In this document: one piece after another, positions 10,293 to 19,545 of the stretch
Layout of the letters: each line of letters starts with the position of its first letter
How positions within the stretch are numbered: the stretch's first letter is position 1
NCBI RefSeq assembly: GCF_000374545.1
Contig: NZ_KB894588.1
Coordinates: 1 to 64,000, forward strand
Origin: Anaeromusa acidaminophila DSM 3853
Lineage (GTDB): Bacteria; Bacillota; Negativicutes; Anaeromusales; Anaeromusaceae
Length of the DNA: 64,000 nt
Direction: 5' to 3'
Program-made: the position numbers and the translations under genes
The notes under the pieces: generated by a model
Database searches by the model: none
The model's input: the letters and a program-made list of their open reading frames with translations, nothing else
What the model was told of the DNA's origin: nothing

Positions 10293-10622
10293 CTACTTTT
10301 TCAGAAAATAGCGGCGTAATATCGCCAAATTTTGAAATATCCGCAAACCAAAGGCCAATAATGCGACATAATACAAGTCAATGCCTAAGCGTTCGCCAAT
10401 ATAAACCAAACCAGCCGCCATTAACGCATTAGTAAAAAAACCAGTTACAAATACGCTATTGTCGAATTTTTCATCCGCTCCGGCGCGCAAGCCTCCAAAA
10501 ACGGTATCTAAACACGCCAACAAGGCAATCGACATATACTTGGCATATTCAACCGGAACCGTCCCTGGTATCAGAGAACCCACAAATAAGCCCAAACATA
10601 AGCCTGCAATCGGGAGGTACAT
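10293..10622 (-). CDS. sbp: Small basic membrane protein (Sbp, DUF1290)
   Basis: A 109-residue membrane protein with three to four hydrophobic segments and a basic C-terminus (LRRYFLKK). It has the family landmarks GTVPVEYAKYMSIALLACLDTVFGGLRA (in pieces at ~20-47) and FDNSVFVTGFFTNAL near 53. In B. subtilis, sbp lies between the ylxW/ylxX genes and ftsA; here ftsZ follows directly. Its function is unresolved, and the location suggests a link to division. ATG at 10622 overlaps the DUF881 stop by one base. Confidence 0.88.
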   Translation of the reverse strand: MYLPIAGLCLGLFVGSLIPGTVPVEYAKYMSIALLACLDTVFGGLRAGADEKFDNSVFVTGFFTNALMAAGLVYIGERLGIDLYYVALLAFGLRIFQNLAILRRYFLKK

Positions 10623-11317
10623 TACTGTGCGCCCCCTTCCTTAGCCGGTTTGGCATATTCAAACCGAAACGCGCCTTTATACGCGGGAACCGCTACGCGT
10701 TCCGTTTGCTTGATAGTTACCTGAATCCCCCAGAACTGCAGCGTTTCAACAACGCCGCCGCGCATGCGCAAAGCATTTTCCAATGTTTTAGGTTCGCCTA
10801 TAGCAACAATTTCATAAGGCGCTGATGAACGGGTATTATTCACCGACAGTGTCGGTCCGGCGCAGCGTATTTCCGAAGAAGCAATCAGCCGCTGCTCATT
10901 GATCGACATGGCTTCCGCTCCGGCCGCCCAAAGTTCATTAATCACTTTAAGGATATCATCATCATGAATAACATATAAGTTCGGATTTTCTCCCGGTTTA
11001 GATGGCCGCTTACTGTCATTGATCGTTACCACAACGCCAGGTCCTGTCAAATCAACAACGCCTGCGCCCATCTGGATCAACTGCATTTCTTTCGAAGTCC
11101 GCCCTCCGAGAGCTTGTTCGCGTAACTCCTTTACCTGGTTGTTCAGTGCATCTCGTTCCTTCTCTGTTTGCAGCAACCTTTGCGATAAATCTTCTACTCG
11201 CTGCACCGACAATACGGACCGCATATCTTCCGTTGTTTTAAACTGCACTGCCAACATAATGCCCAAGATAAAACAAACCAAAGCAATGGCCCATTGCCCT
11301 TGTTTAATTGACAACAC
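10622..11317 (-). CDS. DUF881 (YlxW/YlxX-type) membrane protein
   Basis: A 231-residue protein with one N-terminal membrane helix (~10-26), an extracytoplasmic coiled coil (~38-72), and a DUF881 domain from ~80 (GVVDLTGPGVVVTINDS, LYVIHDDDILKVINELWAAGAEAMSINEQRL, ALRMRGGVVETL). DUF881 proteins are conserved beside ftsQ/divIB and sbp in Bacillota and Actinomycetota; their role is not established. GTG at 11317 is preceded by AGGGAG. Topology like FtsQ and FtsL (short cytoplasmic tail, one helix, large outer part) fits a periplasmic-side divisome-associated protein, by inference. Confidence 0.88.
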   Translation of the reverse strand: MLSIKQGQWAIALVCFILGIMLAVQFKTTEDMRSVLSVQRVEDLSQRLLQTEKERDALNNQVKELREQALGGRTSKEMQLIQMGAGVVDLTGPGVVVTINDSKRPSKPGENPNLYVIHDDDILKVINELWAAGAEAMSINEQRLIASSEIRCAGPTLSVNNTRSSAPYEIVAIGEPKTLENALRMRGGVVETLQFWGIQVTIKQTERVAVPAYKGAFRFEYAKPAKEGGAQ

Positions 11318-11356
11318 CGTTCTTGACTCCCTTCATCTGTTTCCTCTTTTCAAGCG

Positions 11357-12100
11357 CTATGGCTTGAACTTGATTACCGGTGTCGCAAAACTGACATCGA
11401 AATAATCTACTCGTTCCAACTTATCTCCTAATTGTTCTACCAGTTCTTTTACTCGTTGCGCTTTTTCCGCCATTTTCGTCCCATCACCTAAGCGGACCTT
11501 CGCTCCTGAAAGCAAATATAACTGCATTCTCTCGGAAGATAAAAAATGCACTTCCGATACTTTCTCTAATGTTTGCGCATCCAAACGATCTAAAAATTGC
11601 AGCGCCATAATCACCTGAGGTTGACTGAGTTTATCGCCAATATACTCTTGCCCCGCAGAAATGCCTGTAATAAAGGGCCATCGCATATCTTTAAGGTATC
11701 GCTGCACATGAAGCACCGTACCGTCACGATCTATTGCTAAAATACCATACGCCGCCGTTACATACGCCAAAGGCCGCCTTTCCTCCACAGCAATACGCAA
11801 ATTCCAAGGAAGCTTTCTCTCCACTTCCGCCCGGCGAATACGCAAATCTTGCTCTAAACGATGTTGCAGAAGTTCCGGTCTTACTCGCAGCAAATTGACC
11901 GGCTCCCCAATTCCCGCGATTACCAAAAGTTCCTCTTTAGAAAGCTCCTGCAACCCTTCAACTTCTATATGCCCTAGAGCCAGCCAAGAAGAGCCGCTAA
12001 GCCACAAACCGCCAAAGCCAAGAAAGCAAAAAAGCAAGCCCAAAAGCAGCAGCGGCCAAAAGCGAAACCTTCTCTTGGGAGAAACAGCCCCTGCGCCCAT
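11357..12100 (-). CDS. ftsQ: Cell-division protein FtsQ/DivIB
   Basis: Bitopic divisome protein that recruits the FtsL/FtsB complex. The 247-residue product has a basic cytoplasmic start (SPKRRFRFW), one membrane helix (~15-38), a POTRA domain (~42-112: IEVEGLQELSKEELL, VERKLPWNLRIAVEERRPLAYV) and the FtsQ beta domain with ILAIDRDGTVL and LGDGTKMAEKAQRVKEL. ATG at 12100. A well-formed promoter lies ~38-66 bases upstream, so ftsQ may start a transcript ftsQ-DUF881-sbp-ftsZ separate from the ddl transcript, which ends at 12221-12260. Confidence 0.92.
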   Translation of the reverse strand: MGAGAVSPKRRFRFWPLLLLGLLFCFLGFGGLWLSGSSWLALGHIEVEGLQELSKEELLVIAGIGEPVNLLRVRPELLQHRLEQDLRIRRAEVERKLPWNLRIAVEERRPLAYVTAAYGILAIDRDGTVLHVQRYLKDMRWPFITGISAGQEYIGDKLSQPQVIMALQFLDRLDAQTLEKVSEVHFLSSERMQLYLLSGAKVRLGDGTKMAEKAQRVKELVEQLGDKLERVDYFDVSFATPVIKFKP

Positions 12101-12137
12101 AGCATCGACTCCTACTCTAATTTATCATTTTATAACG

Positions 12138-12166
12138 ATTATACCATTAGAAAAGTCATTCGTCAC
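12138..12166 (-). promoter_or_regulatory. Promoter of ftsQ-DUF881-sbp-ftsZ
   Basis: GTGACG (12161-12166), 17-base spacer, TATAAT (12138-12143), located between the ddl terminator and ftsQ. Confidence 0.75.
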
Positions 12167-12220
12167 ACCAGACCTTATGCCCAAAGTTGGGCGCTAAACA
12201 TCACGTATTGGTGCAGTAAA

Positions 12221-12260
12221 AGGACAAGCGCGCCTCTTATAAGGAAGCGCAGCTTGTCCT
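12221..12260 (-). terminator. Terminator after ddl
   Basis: AGGACAAGC and GCTTGTCCT form the outer stem, with a GCGC inner stem; TTTTAC follows on the minus strand. It separates the mur/ddl transcript from ftsQ. Confidence 0.7.
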
Positions 12261-12265
12261 CTTGC

Positions 12266-13204
12266 TTATTTCCGCGTCAACGCTTGCAATAAAATCCGCT
12301 CGCACAGCGCTTCAAAAGAATGGCCTTCAGCCGCTGCCGCTTTAGGCACCAAGCTGGTTTCCGTCATGCCGGGAACAGTATTAACTTCCAATACGTAGGG
12401 GCGCAATTTTTCATCCAGCATAATATCCGCTCTGGCAACGCCAAAGCATCCTAAAACCTGACAAGCCTGCACCGCCGCCTGTTGTACCATCAAAGTTACA
12501 TGCGGCGGCAGTTGGGCGGGAACAATATATTCCGAAGCTCCTTTTGTATATTTAGATTGGTAATCATATACGCCGGACTTCGGGGCAATTTCAATAACCG
12601 GCATGGCCTCGGCTCCTGCCGCATCGCACCACACGGGAACCGTAATTTCTCGACCGACAATGCACTCTTCCAACAGCGCGGTCTTCCCGTACTTAAATAC
12701 TTCTTCCAAGGCAGCCTGCACTTCTTCCGCTTTGTACACCATGCACACGCCAATACTGGATCCTTGAGCAGCCGATTTGATGACCACAGGTAAGCCAAAT
12801 TGTTTGACAACAGCCTGAGCCAAAGCAGCCTTATCCTCTTGGTCTTGTAGCACTGCAAACCGCGGTGTTGGCACATCAGCGCCTTGAAACATCATCTTAG
12901 ACGCTACCTTGTCCATCGCCAGCGCACTGGCCAGTACGCCAGAACCAGTATAAGGCAGCTGTTTTAATTCCAGAAGCCCTTGCAGAGTCCCGTCTTCGCC
13001 ATATTTACCGTGAACGGCAATAAATACTACTTCCGCCCCGCAATCAGCCAATTGTTTTTCAATCCGCGCCGGTTCCAGATCAATTCCCACTGCTTGATAC
13101 CCCAAGCGCTGTAACGCCGTTAAAATAGCGTTGCCGGTCCGCAGGGAAACCTCCCTCTCAGTAGATGGACCTCCCATGACTACAGCAATTTTCTTTTCCT
13201 TCAT
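12266..13204 (-). CDS. ddl: D-alanine-D-alanine ligase
   Basis: Joins two D-Ala with ATP for the pentapeptide terminus. The 312-residue ATP-grasp protein has MGGPSTEREVSLRTG at ~10-24, AVHGKYGEDGTLQGLLE near 63, the omega-loop KSGVYDYQSKY near 209, and EVNTVPGMTETSL near 273. The Tyr in the omega loop is the residue expected for D-Ala-D-Ala rather than D-Ala-D-Lac specificity. ATG at 13204. It follows murC, in the position where murB-ddl often lie; no murB is present here. Confidence 0.96.
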   Translation of the reverse strand: MKEKKIAVVMGGPSTEREVSLRTGNAILTALQRLGYQAVGIDLEPARIEKQLADCGAEVVFIAVHGKYGEDGTLQGLLELKQLPYTGSGVLASALAMDKVASKMMFQGADVPTPRFAVLQDQEDKAALAQAVVKQFGLPVVIKSAAQGSSIGVCMVYKAEEVQAALEEVFKYGKTALLEECIVGREITVPVWCDAAGAEAMPVIEIAPKSGVYDYQSKYTKGASEYIVPAQLPPHVTLMVQQAAVQACQVLGCFGVARADIMLDEKLRPYVLEVNTVPGMTETSLVPKAAAAEGHSFEALCERILLQALTRK

Positions 13205-13252
13205 CCTTCTCGGCCTTCTTTCTTGGGATGCTTAGTTGGTTACACACATTTG

Positions 13253-14629
13253 CTACTTATTTTGTAATAAAGTCGCCAATTCTTCGCCGCTTCGCCAAAT
13301 ATCTCCGGCTCCCATGGTCATAATCAAGTCACCCTGTTGCATTTGCTTCATCGCAAAATCCGCCAAAGCGGCTTTATCCTGCACATAATAAACTTTCTGA
13401 CCTTCTTTGGGCACAACGGCCTTGAACAGCATCTCGCCGTTCACCCCTGGAAGCGGCGCTTCACCTGCCGAATACACGTCTGTCAACACAAGCACATCCG
13501 CCGCGCCAAAAGCCGCACCAAATTCGCGATATAACAACTGCGTCCGCGAATACCGATGCGGCTGAAACAGACAAACAAGCCGTTTAGGCTGGGTTTGCCG
13601 TGCCGCAACGAGAGTGGTCGCCACCTCTGTCGGATGATGTGCATAATCGTCCACAATCCAAACATTTTCATCACGATATTTTGTCTGAAAGCGCCGTTTC
13701 GCACCTCGAAATTCCAGCAAAGCAGCTGCAACACCCGCAAAAGGCAACCCAGCTTCCAAAGCAACGATAATAGAAGCCAAGGCATTAGAAACATTGTGCC
13801 GTCCCGGAACCGTCAAAGTTACTTCTCCTAAGCACTGTTCCTTATGCCATACCTCAAAAGTAGTGCAGCCGGTTTCCATACGAATATGTAAGGCGCGGTA
13901 TTCCGCATCGGAACGTTCCAGACCATACGTAACTACTTCACGGTTCAAACGAGGCAAAATCGCTTGAATATTTTCATTATCCAAGCAGACAACGGCCTTA
14001 CCGGTTTCAGGCAAGCGTCCTACAAAATCAACAAAGGCCTGCAGCACATTTTCCATTGTGCCGTAGTGATCCATATGATCATTTTCTATATTGGTGATGA
14101 CAGCCATCTGCGGCGAAAGTTTGAGGAACGAACCGTCGCTTTCATCCGCTTCCGCCAGCAAATAGCGGCCACGTCCCCATTTGGCATTGCTCGCCAGATA
14201 ATCAACGTCTCCACCAATGATCACTGTTGGATCTGCGCCGCATCGTTCAAAAATCAATCCTAACATGGAAGTGGTAGTCGTCTTGCCGTGAGCCCCGGCT
14301 ACGCCGACCCCATCTTGTTCCAACATAAATGCCGCTAAAACATCGGCGCGATGCAACACAGGCAAACCTTGTTTAAGAGCAGCCGCAAGTTCCGGATTCT
14401 CGGCATGAATCGCCGTAGATACAACTACTGCACCTACACCGGTTATATGTTCTTCCTTATGACCAATATGAACAACAGCCCCGGCTGCGCGCAAGCGAGC
14501 TACGGTAGCGGAATCCTGCGCGTCCGAACCAGATACATGCATTCCTTTTTCCAAAGCAATGGTAGCCAATGCGCTCATGCCTGCGCCGCCAATGCCGATA
14601 AAATGATACTTAGTTGTTGATGAAAGCAA
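13253..14629 (-). CDS. murC: UDP-N-acetylmuramate-L-alanine ligase
   Basis: Adds L-Ala to UDP-MurNAc. The 458-residue Mur ligase has the Rossmann start FIGIGGAGMSALA at ~10-22, the P-loop GAHGKTTTTSML near 113, EADESDGSF near 158, and DDYAHHPTE near 322. A TTG start at 14629 is indicated by AGGAAGAAG upstream and by the normal N-terminal length. It lies between murG and ddl, all co-directional. Confidence 0.96.
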   Translation of the reverse strand: MLSSTTKYHFIGIGGAGMSALATIALEKGMHVSGSDAQDSATVARLRAAGAVVHIGHKEEHITGVGAVVVSTAIHAENPELAAALKQGLPVLHRADVLAAFMLEQDGVGVAGAHGKTTTTSMLGLIFERCGADPTVIIGGDVDYLASNAKWGRGRYLLAEADESDGSFLKLSPQMAVITNIENDHMDHYGTMENVLQAFVDFVGRLPETGKAVVCLDNENIQAILPRLNREVVTYGLERSDAEYRALHIRMETGCTTFEVWHKEQCLGEVTLTVPGRHNVSNALASIIVALEAGLPFAGVAAALLEFRGAKRRFQTKYRDENVWIVDDYAHHPTEVATTLVAARQTQPKRLVCLFQPHRYSRTQLLYREFGAAFGAADVLVLTDVYSAGEAPLPGVNGEMLFKAVVPKEGQKVYYVQDKAALADFAMKQMQQGDLIMTMGAGDIWRSGEELATLLQNK

Positions 14630-14662
14630 CGTTCTTCTTCCTCCTTGCCGCTTTAAGCAGCG

Positions 14663-15766
14663 CTACTTAGCCAATTTAACAGCCCATTCGGCAATATCCC
14701 TAGCCGCTTGGGGACGTCCCAACGCCTTGCTGGCTTCCGCCATGGCGGCCAGCTGCTGTGAATCATCCAATAATGTCAACACGTTTTCTCGCAAAAGTCC
14801 TTGTTCCAATTGCGCATCACCTAACACTTTGGCGGCTCCAGCATTAGCCAGTACACGCGCATTCCATTCTTGATGATTTTCCGCCGCATACGGATACGGC
14901 ACTAAAATTGCCGGAATGCCGCGTACAGTCAATTCCGCAATTCCCAGCGCCCCGGCGCGAAATACCGCTAAATCTGCTGCCGCTAAGGCCGCTGGCATTT
15001 CATGCAAATAGGGACGAACAAAAAGGCGCGGAGCTTCATAAAGCCCACGTCGCCGCAGTTCGTCAACTACGTTATTATACTCGTTCTTCCCTGTAATGTG
15101 CAACACTTGTACATCTTCCCTCACCGCTAAGGAAGCGTGCACTTCCAGCATGGCCTGATTAATGCTGCGGGCGCCTCGACTGCCGCCAGCTACCAGGAGC
15201 GTCTTACACGAACGTTTCAAGCCCAATTTCTGCAAGCTTTCCTCCCGTTGCGCCGTCAGCACCTCGCGTCGTACCGGATTGCCGGTCACCGCTTGGCAGC
15301 AGCGGCTGGAAAAACGGCTTGACGCCTCAGCGTACCCCAATGCCACGCCATCGACAACATGGGAAAGGAGGCGATTCGTAATACCGGCAACAGCGTTCTG
15401 CTCTTGTATTAAGGTCGGAATGCCTAACAGAAATGCCGCTAACAGCACCGGCCCGCAAACATAGCCGCCAGTACCTACAACCACCTGTGGCCGAAATTGA
15501 CGTAATAACCGTATAGACTGCCCTACGCCGCCTAAGGCGGTTGCTGCCGCTTGCATACTAGCAAGCAAATTTTTACGGTTCAAGCCGCGAGAAGAGACAG
15601 TAGCAAAGGGGATTCCCGCCTTAGGAACCAAATCTGCTTCAAGACCGCTTGCTGTACCAATATACAAAAGTTCCGTTCCCGGACGCAAACGACAAAGTTC
15701 CTCGCCAATCGTCAACGCCGGATAAATATGACCGCCGGTTCCACCGCCGGACAATACCACCTTCAT
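14663..15766 (-). CDS. murG: UDP-GlcNAc:lipid I N-acetylglucosaminyltransferase
   Basis: Peripheral inner-face glycosyltransferase that converts lipid I to lipid II. The 367-residue GT28 protein has the first glycine loop SGGGTGGHIYPAL at ~6-18, TGGYVCGPVLLAA near 103, GGSRGARSINQAM near 194, and the donor-site block RAGALGIAELTVRGIPAILVPYP in the C-domain. ATG at 15766 overlaps the murD stop as ATGA. The ftsW/spoVE gene commonly found between murD and murG in Bacillota is absent. Confidence 0.96.
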   Translation of the reverse strand: MKVVLSGGGTGGHIYPALTIGEELCRLRPGTELLYIGTASGLEADLVPKAGIPFATVSSRGLNRKNLLASMQAAATALGGVGQSIRLLRQFRPQVVVGTGGYVCGPVLLAAFLLGIPTLIQEQNAVAGITNRLLSHVVDGVALGYAEASSRFSSRCCQAVTGNPVRREVLTAQREESLQKLGLKRSCKTLLVAGGSRGARSINQAMLEVHASLAVREDVQVLHITGKNEYNNVVDELRRRGLYEAPRLFVRPYLHEMPAALAAADLAVFRAGALGIAELTVRGIPAILVPYPYAAENHQEWNARVLANAGAAKVLGDAQLEQGLLRENVLTLLDDSQQLAAMAEASKALGRPQAARDIAEWAVKLAK

Positions 15767-17139
15767 GCTTGCCCTCCTGTTGCCGCCTCCAGAGCTGCAA
15801 CACAGTCTTTGAAAAAGCGCCCGCGCTCTTCGAAACTAGAAAATTGATCAAAGCTAGCGCAAGCTGGCGACAACAAAATTACTTCCGCAGGTCTCGCCAA
15901 CCCTCGGGCCACTTGTACCGCTTCTTCAACGCCGGAAACAAGGTGAATTTGCTGCACCCCCGCTTGCCGGGCCGCTTCTTCAAAACGTGCTGCCGCCGCA
16001 CCGAATAAAATTAAGTGCCGAGTCTTCTCCTTAACCAACTTCATCATAACCTGCAAATCTGTATTTTTATCTTTGCCTCCCGCCAAAAGAACAATTCCGG
16101 TATCAAATGCTTCTAGCGCCTTAATGGTCGATTCCGGATTTGTGGCCTTGGAGTCGTTATAATATTTTACTTTGTTAACTTCAGCCACGAATTCAATACG
16201 ATGTTCCACGCCTTCAAATGATCGCAGCACTTGGCATATCACCTGCGGAGTAACGCCTGCCACATACGCCATTGCCGCCGCAGCCAATACGTTTTCCACA
16301 TTATGAGCGCCTGGAAGGCCTAGCTCCGTTACATTGAGCAGCGAGACTTCCGCCCCTTGCCAGCGAATCACTATTTCCCCTGAACGAACAAAGGCGCCTT
16401 CCGGCAACGCTTCTAAGCGACTAAAAAAAAGAGCTCTCCCTGGAGCCCGTTTGGCCATTTCACGCGTTATCGGGTCATCATAATTTAGCACGACAACATC
16501 TTCAGCGCCCTGCTTATTAAAGACCCTCTCTTTTACACGGCTATACTGCCCTACAGTGCCATGGCGCTCTAAATGGTCTGGCGTCACATTCAATACGGCT
16601 GCAACACAAGGACGAAACTCCTGTACGCTTTCCAATTGATAACTGGAAATTTCAGCCACTACCATATCATTAGCGCCCAAATCCAACACCTGCTCTGAAA
16701 GACCTGCGCCAATATTGCCTCCCACCGCCGTTTTAAAACCGCCAGCCCTGATCATGTCCCCCAGCAAAGTCGTCGTAGTAGTCTTACCGTTCGTACCTGT
16801 AATAGCCAGCATAGGGGCTTTACACAGCTGATACGCAATCTCTACTTCACTAACTACCGGAATACCCCTTTGCTGCGCCTTGCGAACATACGCCGCCTTT
16901 AATGGAATGCCTGGAGACACGACCAAGAAATCAGCGCCTTCCAAACACTCTTCCGCTTCCGCGCCTAATTGCAAATGAATCCCTTCATTCGCCAAATTCA
17001 AAACCTCTACCGGCAGTTGCTCCGCTTCTTTACCGTCCACCAACGTTACATCCGCCTGTACATGGCGTAACGCTTTGGCTACTGTTACGCCGCTCACGCC
17101 TGCCCCTAATACAACAGCCTTCTTTGCTGCTATTTCCAT
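15763..17139 (-). CDS. murD: UDP-MurNAc-L-Ala-D-Glu ligase
   Basis: Adds D-Glu to UDP-MurNAc-L-Ala. The 458-residue protein shows the N-terminal dinucleotide-like fold (VVLGAGVSGVTVAKAL), the P-loop ITGTNGKTTTTTLLGD near 114, NVTPDHLERHGT near 184, and YNDSKATNPEST near 309. ATG at 17139 has a strong AGGAGGA site. Flanked by mraY and murG. Confidence 0.96.
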   Translation of the reverse strand: MEIAAKKAVVLGAGVSGVTVAKALRHVQADVTLVDGKEAEQLPVEVLNLANEGIHLQLGAEAEECLEGADFLVVSPGIPLKAAYVRKAQQRGIPVVSEVEIAYQLCKAPMLAITGTNGKTTTTTLLGDMIRAGGFKTAVGGNIGAGLSEQVLDLGANDMVVAEISSYQLESVQEFRPCVAAVLNVTPDHLERHGTVGQYSRVKERVFNKQGAEDVVVLNYDDPITREMAKRAPGRALFFSRLEALPEGAFVRSGEIVIRWQGAEVSLLNVTELGLPGAHNVENVLAAAAMAYVAGVTPQVICQVLRSFEGVEHRIEFVAEVNKVKYYNDSKATNPESTIKALEAFDTGIVLLAGGKDKNTDLQVMMKLVKEKTRHLILFGAAAARFEEAARQAGVQQIHLVSGVEEAVQVARGLARPAEVILLSPACASFDQFSSFEERGRFFKDCVAALEAATGGQA

Positions 17140-17167
17140 ACGTCTTCCTCCTACCTGCTCCTGTTGG

Positions 17168-18136
17168 TCAGCGCAAGCCGCTCATCCACAAAACGCCCAA
17201 CGCCGCCAACGCCGCGCCTACGCCGCTTAACCAAAATACCAAAACCACTTTTCGTTCCGACCATCCTCCCAATTCGAAGTGATGATGCAGGGGGCTCATT
17301 CGAAAAATACGCTTGCCTGTCGTTTTAAAAGAAAACACCTGCAAAATAACCGACAAGGCCTCTGCTACAAATACAAGACCTACAATCCCTAACAACAATT
17401 CGGTCTTCGTTAATACAGCCAAAGCCGCTAGTGCACCGCCCAAGGCCAACGATCCTGTATCGCCCATGAAGATCTTCGCAGGATGCGCGTTAAACCGTAA
17501 AAACCCCAAACAGGAACCTGCTAACGCCACAGCAAATGCGCCAAGCCCTTCATGTCCAAAGTAAGCGGCAATAACAGCATAACAAACACTGGCAATCGTC
17601 ATAGTTCCTGCTGCTAAGCCATCTAAGCCATCCGTCAAATTCACAGCATTGCTGGCGCCAACAAGAATAAAGAATAAAAAGGCATAATAGCCCCAGCCCA
17701 AGTCCAGCATCTGTGAAGTTCCCGGAAGCCATACTTCCGTACCTCGCTGCAAATAGGCCTGCGCCACATACGCCAGTATAGCAGCAAGCAACGCCTGTCC
17801 CAAAAGTTTTTGTTTAGCAGTCAGGCCTAGGTTTCGCTTCAAGACTACCTTAATATAATCATCACTAAAACCAATCAAACCATGCCCTACAAAAACCAAA
17901 TACGCTACCAGTACTTCCGGACGCCACCCGCCAAAAAGCAAAGTAACTACCGTCATAGACAAAAGCATCAGCAAACCGCCCATCGTAGGCGTTCCCGCTT
18001 TAGCTAGATGACGCTGGGGTCCTTCTTCACGAATACTCTGTCCAAATTTCAGTTTATGCAAAATTGGTATCAATATTGGCCCTGCCGCCAAGACAATCGC
18101 CAAGCCGGCAAGGCCCGGCAAAATCCATTCCATCAT
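17168..18136 (-). CDS. mraY: Phospho-MurNAc-pentapeptide translocase
   Basis: Integral membrane enzyme making lipid I from UDP-MurNAc-pentapeptide and undecaprenyl phosphate. The 322-residue product has about ten hydrophobic segments and the signature blocks [11 protein letters not shown] near 48, [22 protein letters not shown] near 89 (with the conserved DD), [12 protein letters not shown] near 166, [16 protein letters not shown] near 223, and [13 protein letters not shown] near 281 containing the triple His. ATG at 18136. Confidence 0.97.
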   Translation of the reverse strand: MMEWILPGLAGLAIVLAAGPILIPILHKLKFGQSIREEGPQRHLAKAGTPTMGGLLMLLSMTVVTLLFGGWRPEVLVAYLVFVGHGLIGFSDDYIKVVLKRNLGLTAKQKLLGQALLAAILAYVAQAYLQRGTEVWLPGTSQMLDLGWGYYAFLFFILVGASNAVNLTDGLDGLAAGTMTIASVCYAVIAAYFGHEGLGAFAVALAGSCLGFLRFNAHPAKIFMGDTGSLALGGALAALAVLTKTELLLGIVGLVFVAEALSVILQVFSFKTTGKRIFRMSPLHHHFELGGWSERKVVLVFWLSGVGAALAALGVLWMSGLR

Positions 18137-18169
18137 TTTTTAATGACTCCCTGTTTTTGTTATTTGATT

Positions 18170-19543
18170 TCAACGCAAGCGCTCTAAAATTGCCTCCATA
18201 TGCATGCCGCGCGAACCTTTTACAAGCACCGTATCCCCCTTACGCAAGATGCTTCGCAAGGCATATTGCGCTTCGCCATGATCATTACAGGCCAAAGCAA
18301 TTTCCGCTCCTGCCAGTCTGGCTGCTTCAGCAATATAACCTGCCAAAGGACCTACTGTCACAACATGACGTATGCCGGAGTTAACCAAATGAGCGCCAAT
18401 AGCTCGATGCGCTTCAATCGCCGCATCTCCCAATTCCAGCATATCTCCTAAAACAGCTACAACCCGTCCCTGCGCAATAGCAACCACAGTGTCAATCGCC
18501 GCTCGCATCGATAAAGGACTTGCATTATAAGCATCGTTAACCAATAAATACCGCGGCGTCTGTTCAAATTCAAACCGCATGCCGCTCGGCTCATAGCGCC
18601 GCAGCGCAGCAGCAATATCCGCTAACGATAAGCCAGCTACTTCCCTTGCTATGGCTATGGCCGCCAAGCTGTTATAGACATTATGAACGCCTACTGCAGG
18701 AATCTCCATTACTTGCCGTTCTTCTTTATAGCAGCAAATATACCGAATCCCTTGCGCGGAATAATGAACCTCCGCCGCCCATACGTCAGCCTTTTCGCTC
18801 AAGCCATACGAAACTACGCGACAAGACGCTTGCGCCGCCATAGACCTCACCAAGGCATCATCCTGATTCAATACGGCTATGCCTTCACTAGGAAGCGCCT
18901 GCACCAATTCCGCCTTCGCTTTAGCAATATTAGCCACCGATCCGAGAAGTTCCAAATGCGTTTCTCCTACATTTGTCACAATTCCTTGCGTCGGCCTGGC
19001 AATATCCGCTAGTTCTGCGATCTGTCCCAAACCTCTCATGCCCATTTCGACTACAGCCGCTTCATGGCAAGCTTCCAACGATAGCAATGTTAAAGGCAAT
19101 CCAATTTCGTTATTAAAATTACCCTTTGTTTTCAATACATTAAACCGCGCTCCTAACGCTGCCGCCACCATATCCTTCGTACTAGTCTTACCATTAGAAC
19201 CAGTTACGGCAATAACAGGAATGGTAAAGCGAAGCCGATGAAAACGCGCTAAATCCTGCAATGCTTTACGCGTATCGGCAACCAAAACCACTGGAATCAA
19301 TGCGTTTTCCAGCACCGCCTCTTCGCGCTGCACCACAAGAGCCGCCGCACCGGCGTCTACTGCATTAGCTAAAAAGTGGTGACCGTCAAAGGAATCCCCA
19401 ACCAACGCCACAAAAAGTTCACCTTGCTGCAATGCGCGCGTATCGGTTGAAACCCCAGCGCAAGACTGTTGCTCACGCCCCCCCTGTATCACCGTGCCTC
19501 CCGTAGCTTCCACTATTTCTGCTAACGTAAATTGAGCGCTCAT
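18170..19543 (-). CDS. murF: UDP-MurNAc-tripeptide-D-Ala-D-Ala ligase
   Basis: Adds the D-Ala-D-Ala dipeptide. The 457-residue ligase has STDTRALQQGELFVAL near 36, the P-loop VTGSNGKTSTKDMVAAAL near 110, EMGMRGLGQIAELA near 164, and NDAYNASPLSMRAAID near 328. ATG at 19543 was chosen because GGAGG lies eight bases upstream; a longer frame to 19570 runs into murE. Only two bases separate it from the murE stop. Confidence 0.96.
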   Translation of the reverse strand: MSAQFTLAEIVEATGGTVIQGGREQQSCAGVSTDTRALQQGELFVALVGDSFDGHHFLANAVDAGAAALVVQREEAVLENALIPVVLVADTRKALQDLARFHRLRFTIPVIAVTGSNGKTSTKDMVAAALGARFNVLKTKGNFNNEIGLPLTLLSLEACHEAAVVEMGMRGLGQIAELADIARPTQGIVTNVGETHLELLGSVANIAKAKAELVQALPSEGIAVLNQDDALVRSMAAQASCRVVSYGLSEKADVWAAEVHYSAQGIRYICCYKEERQVMEIPAVGVHNVYNSLAAIAIAREVAGLSLADIAAALRRYEPSGMRFEFEQTPRYLLVNDAYNASPLSMRAAIDTVVAIAQGRVVAVLGDMLELGDAAIEAHRAIGAHLVNSGIRHVVTVGPLAGYIAEAARLAGAEIALACNDHGEAQYALRSILRKGDTVLVKGSRGMHMEAILERLR

Positions 19544-19545
19544 TT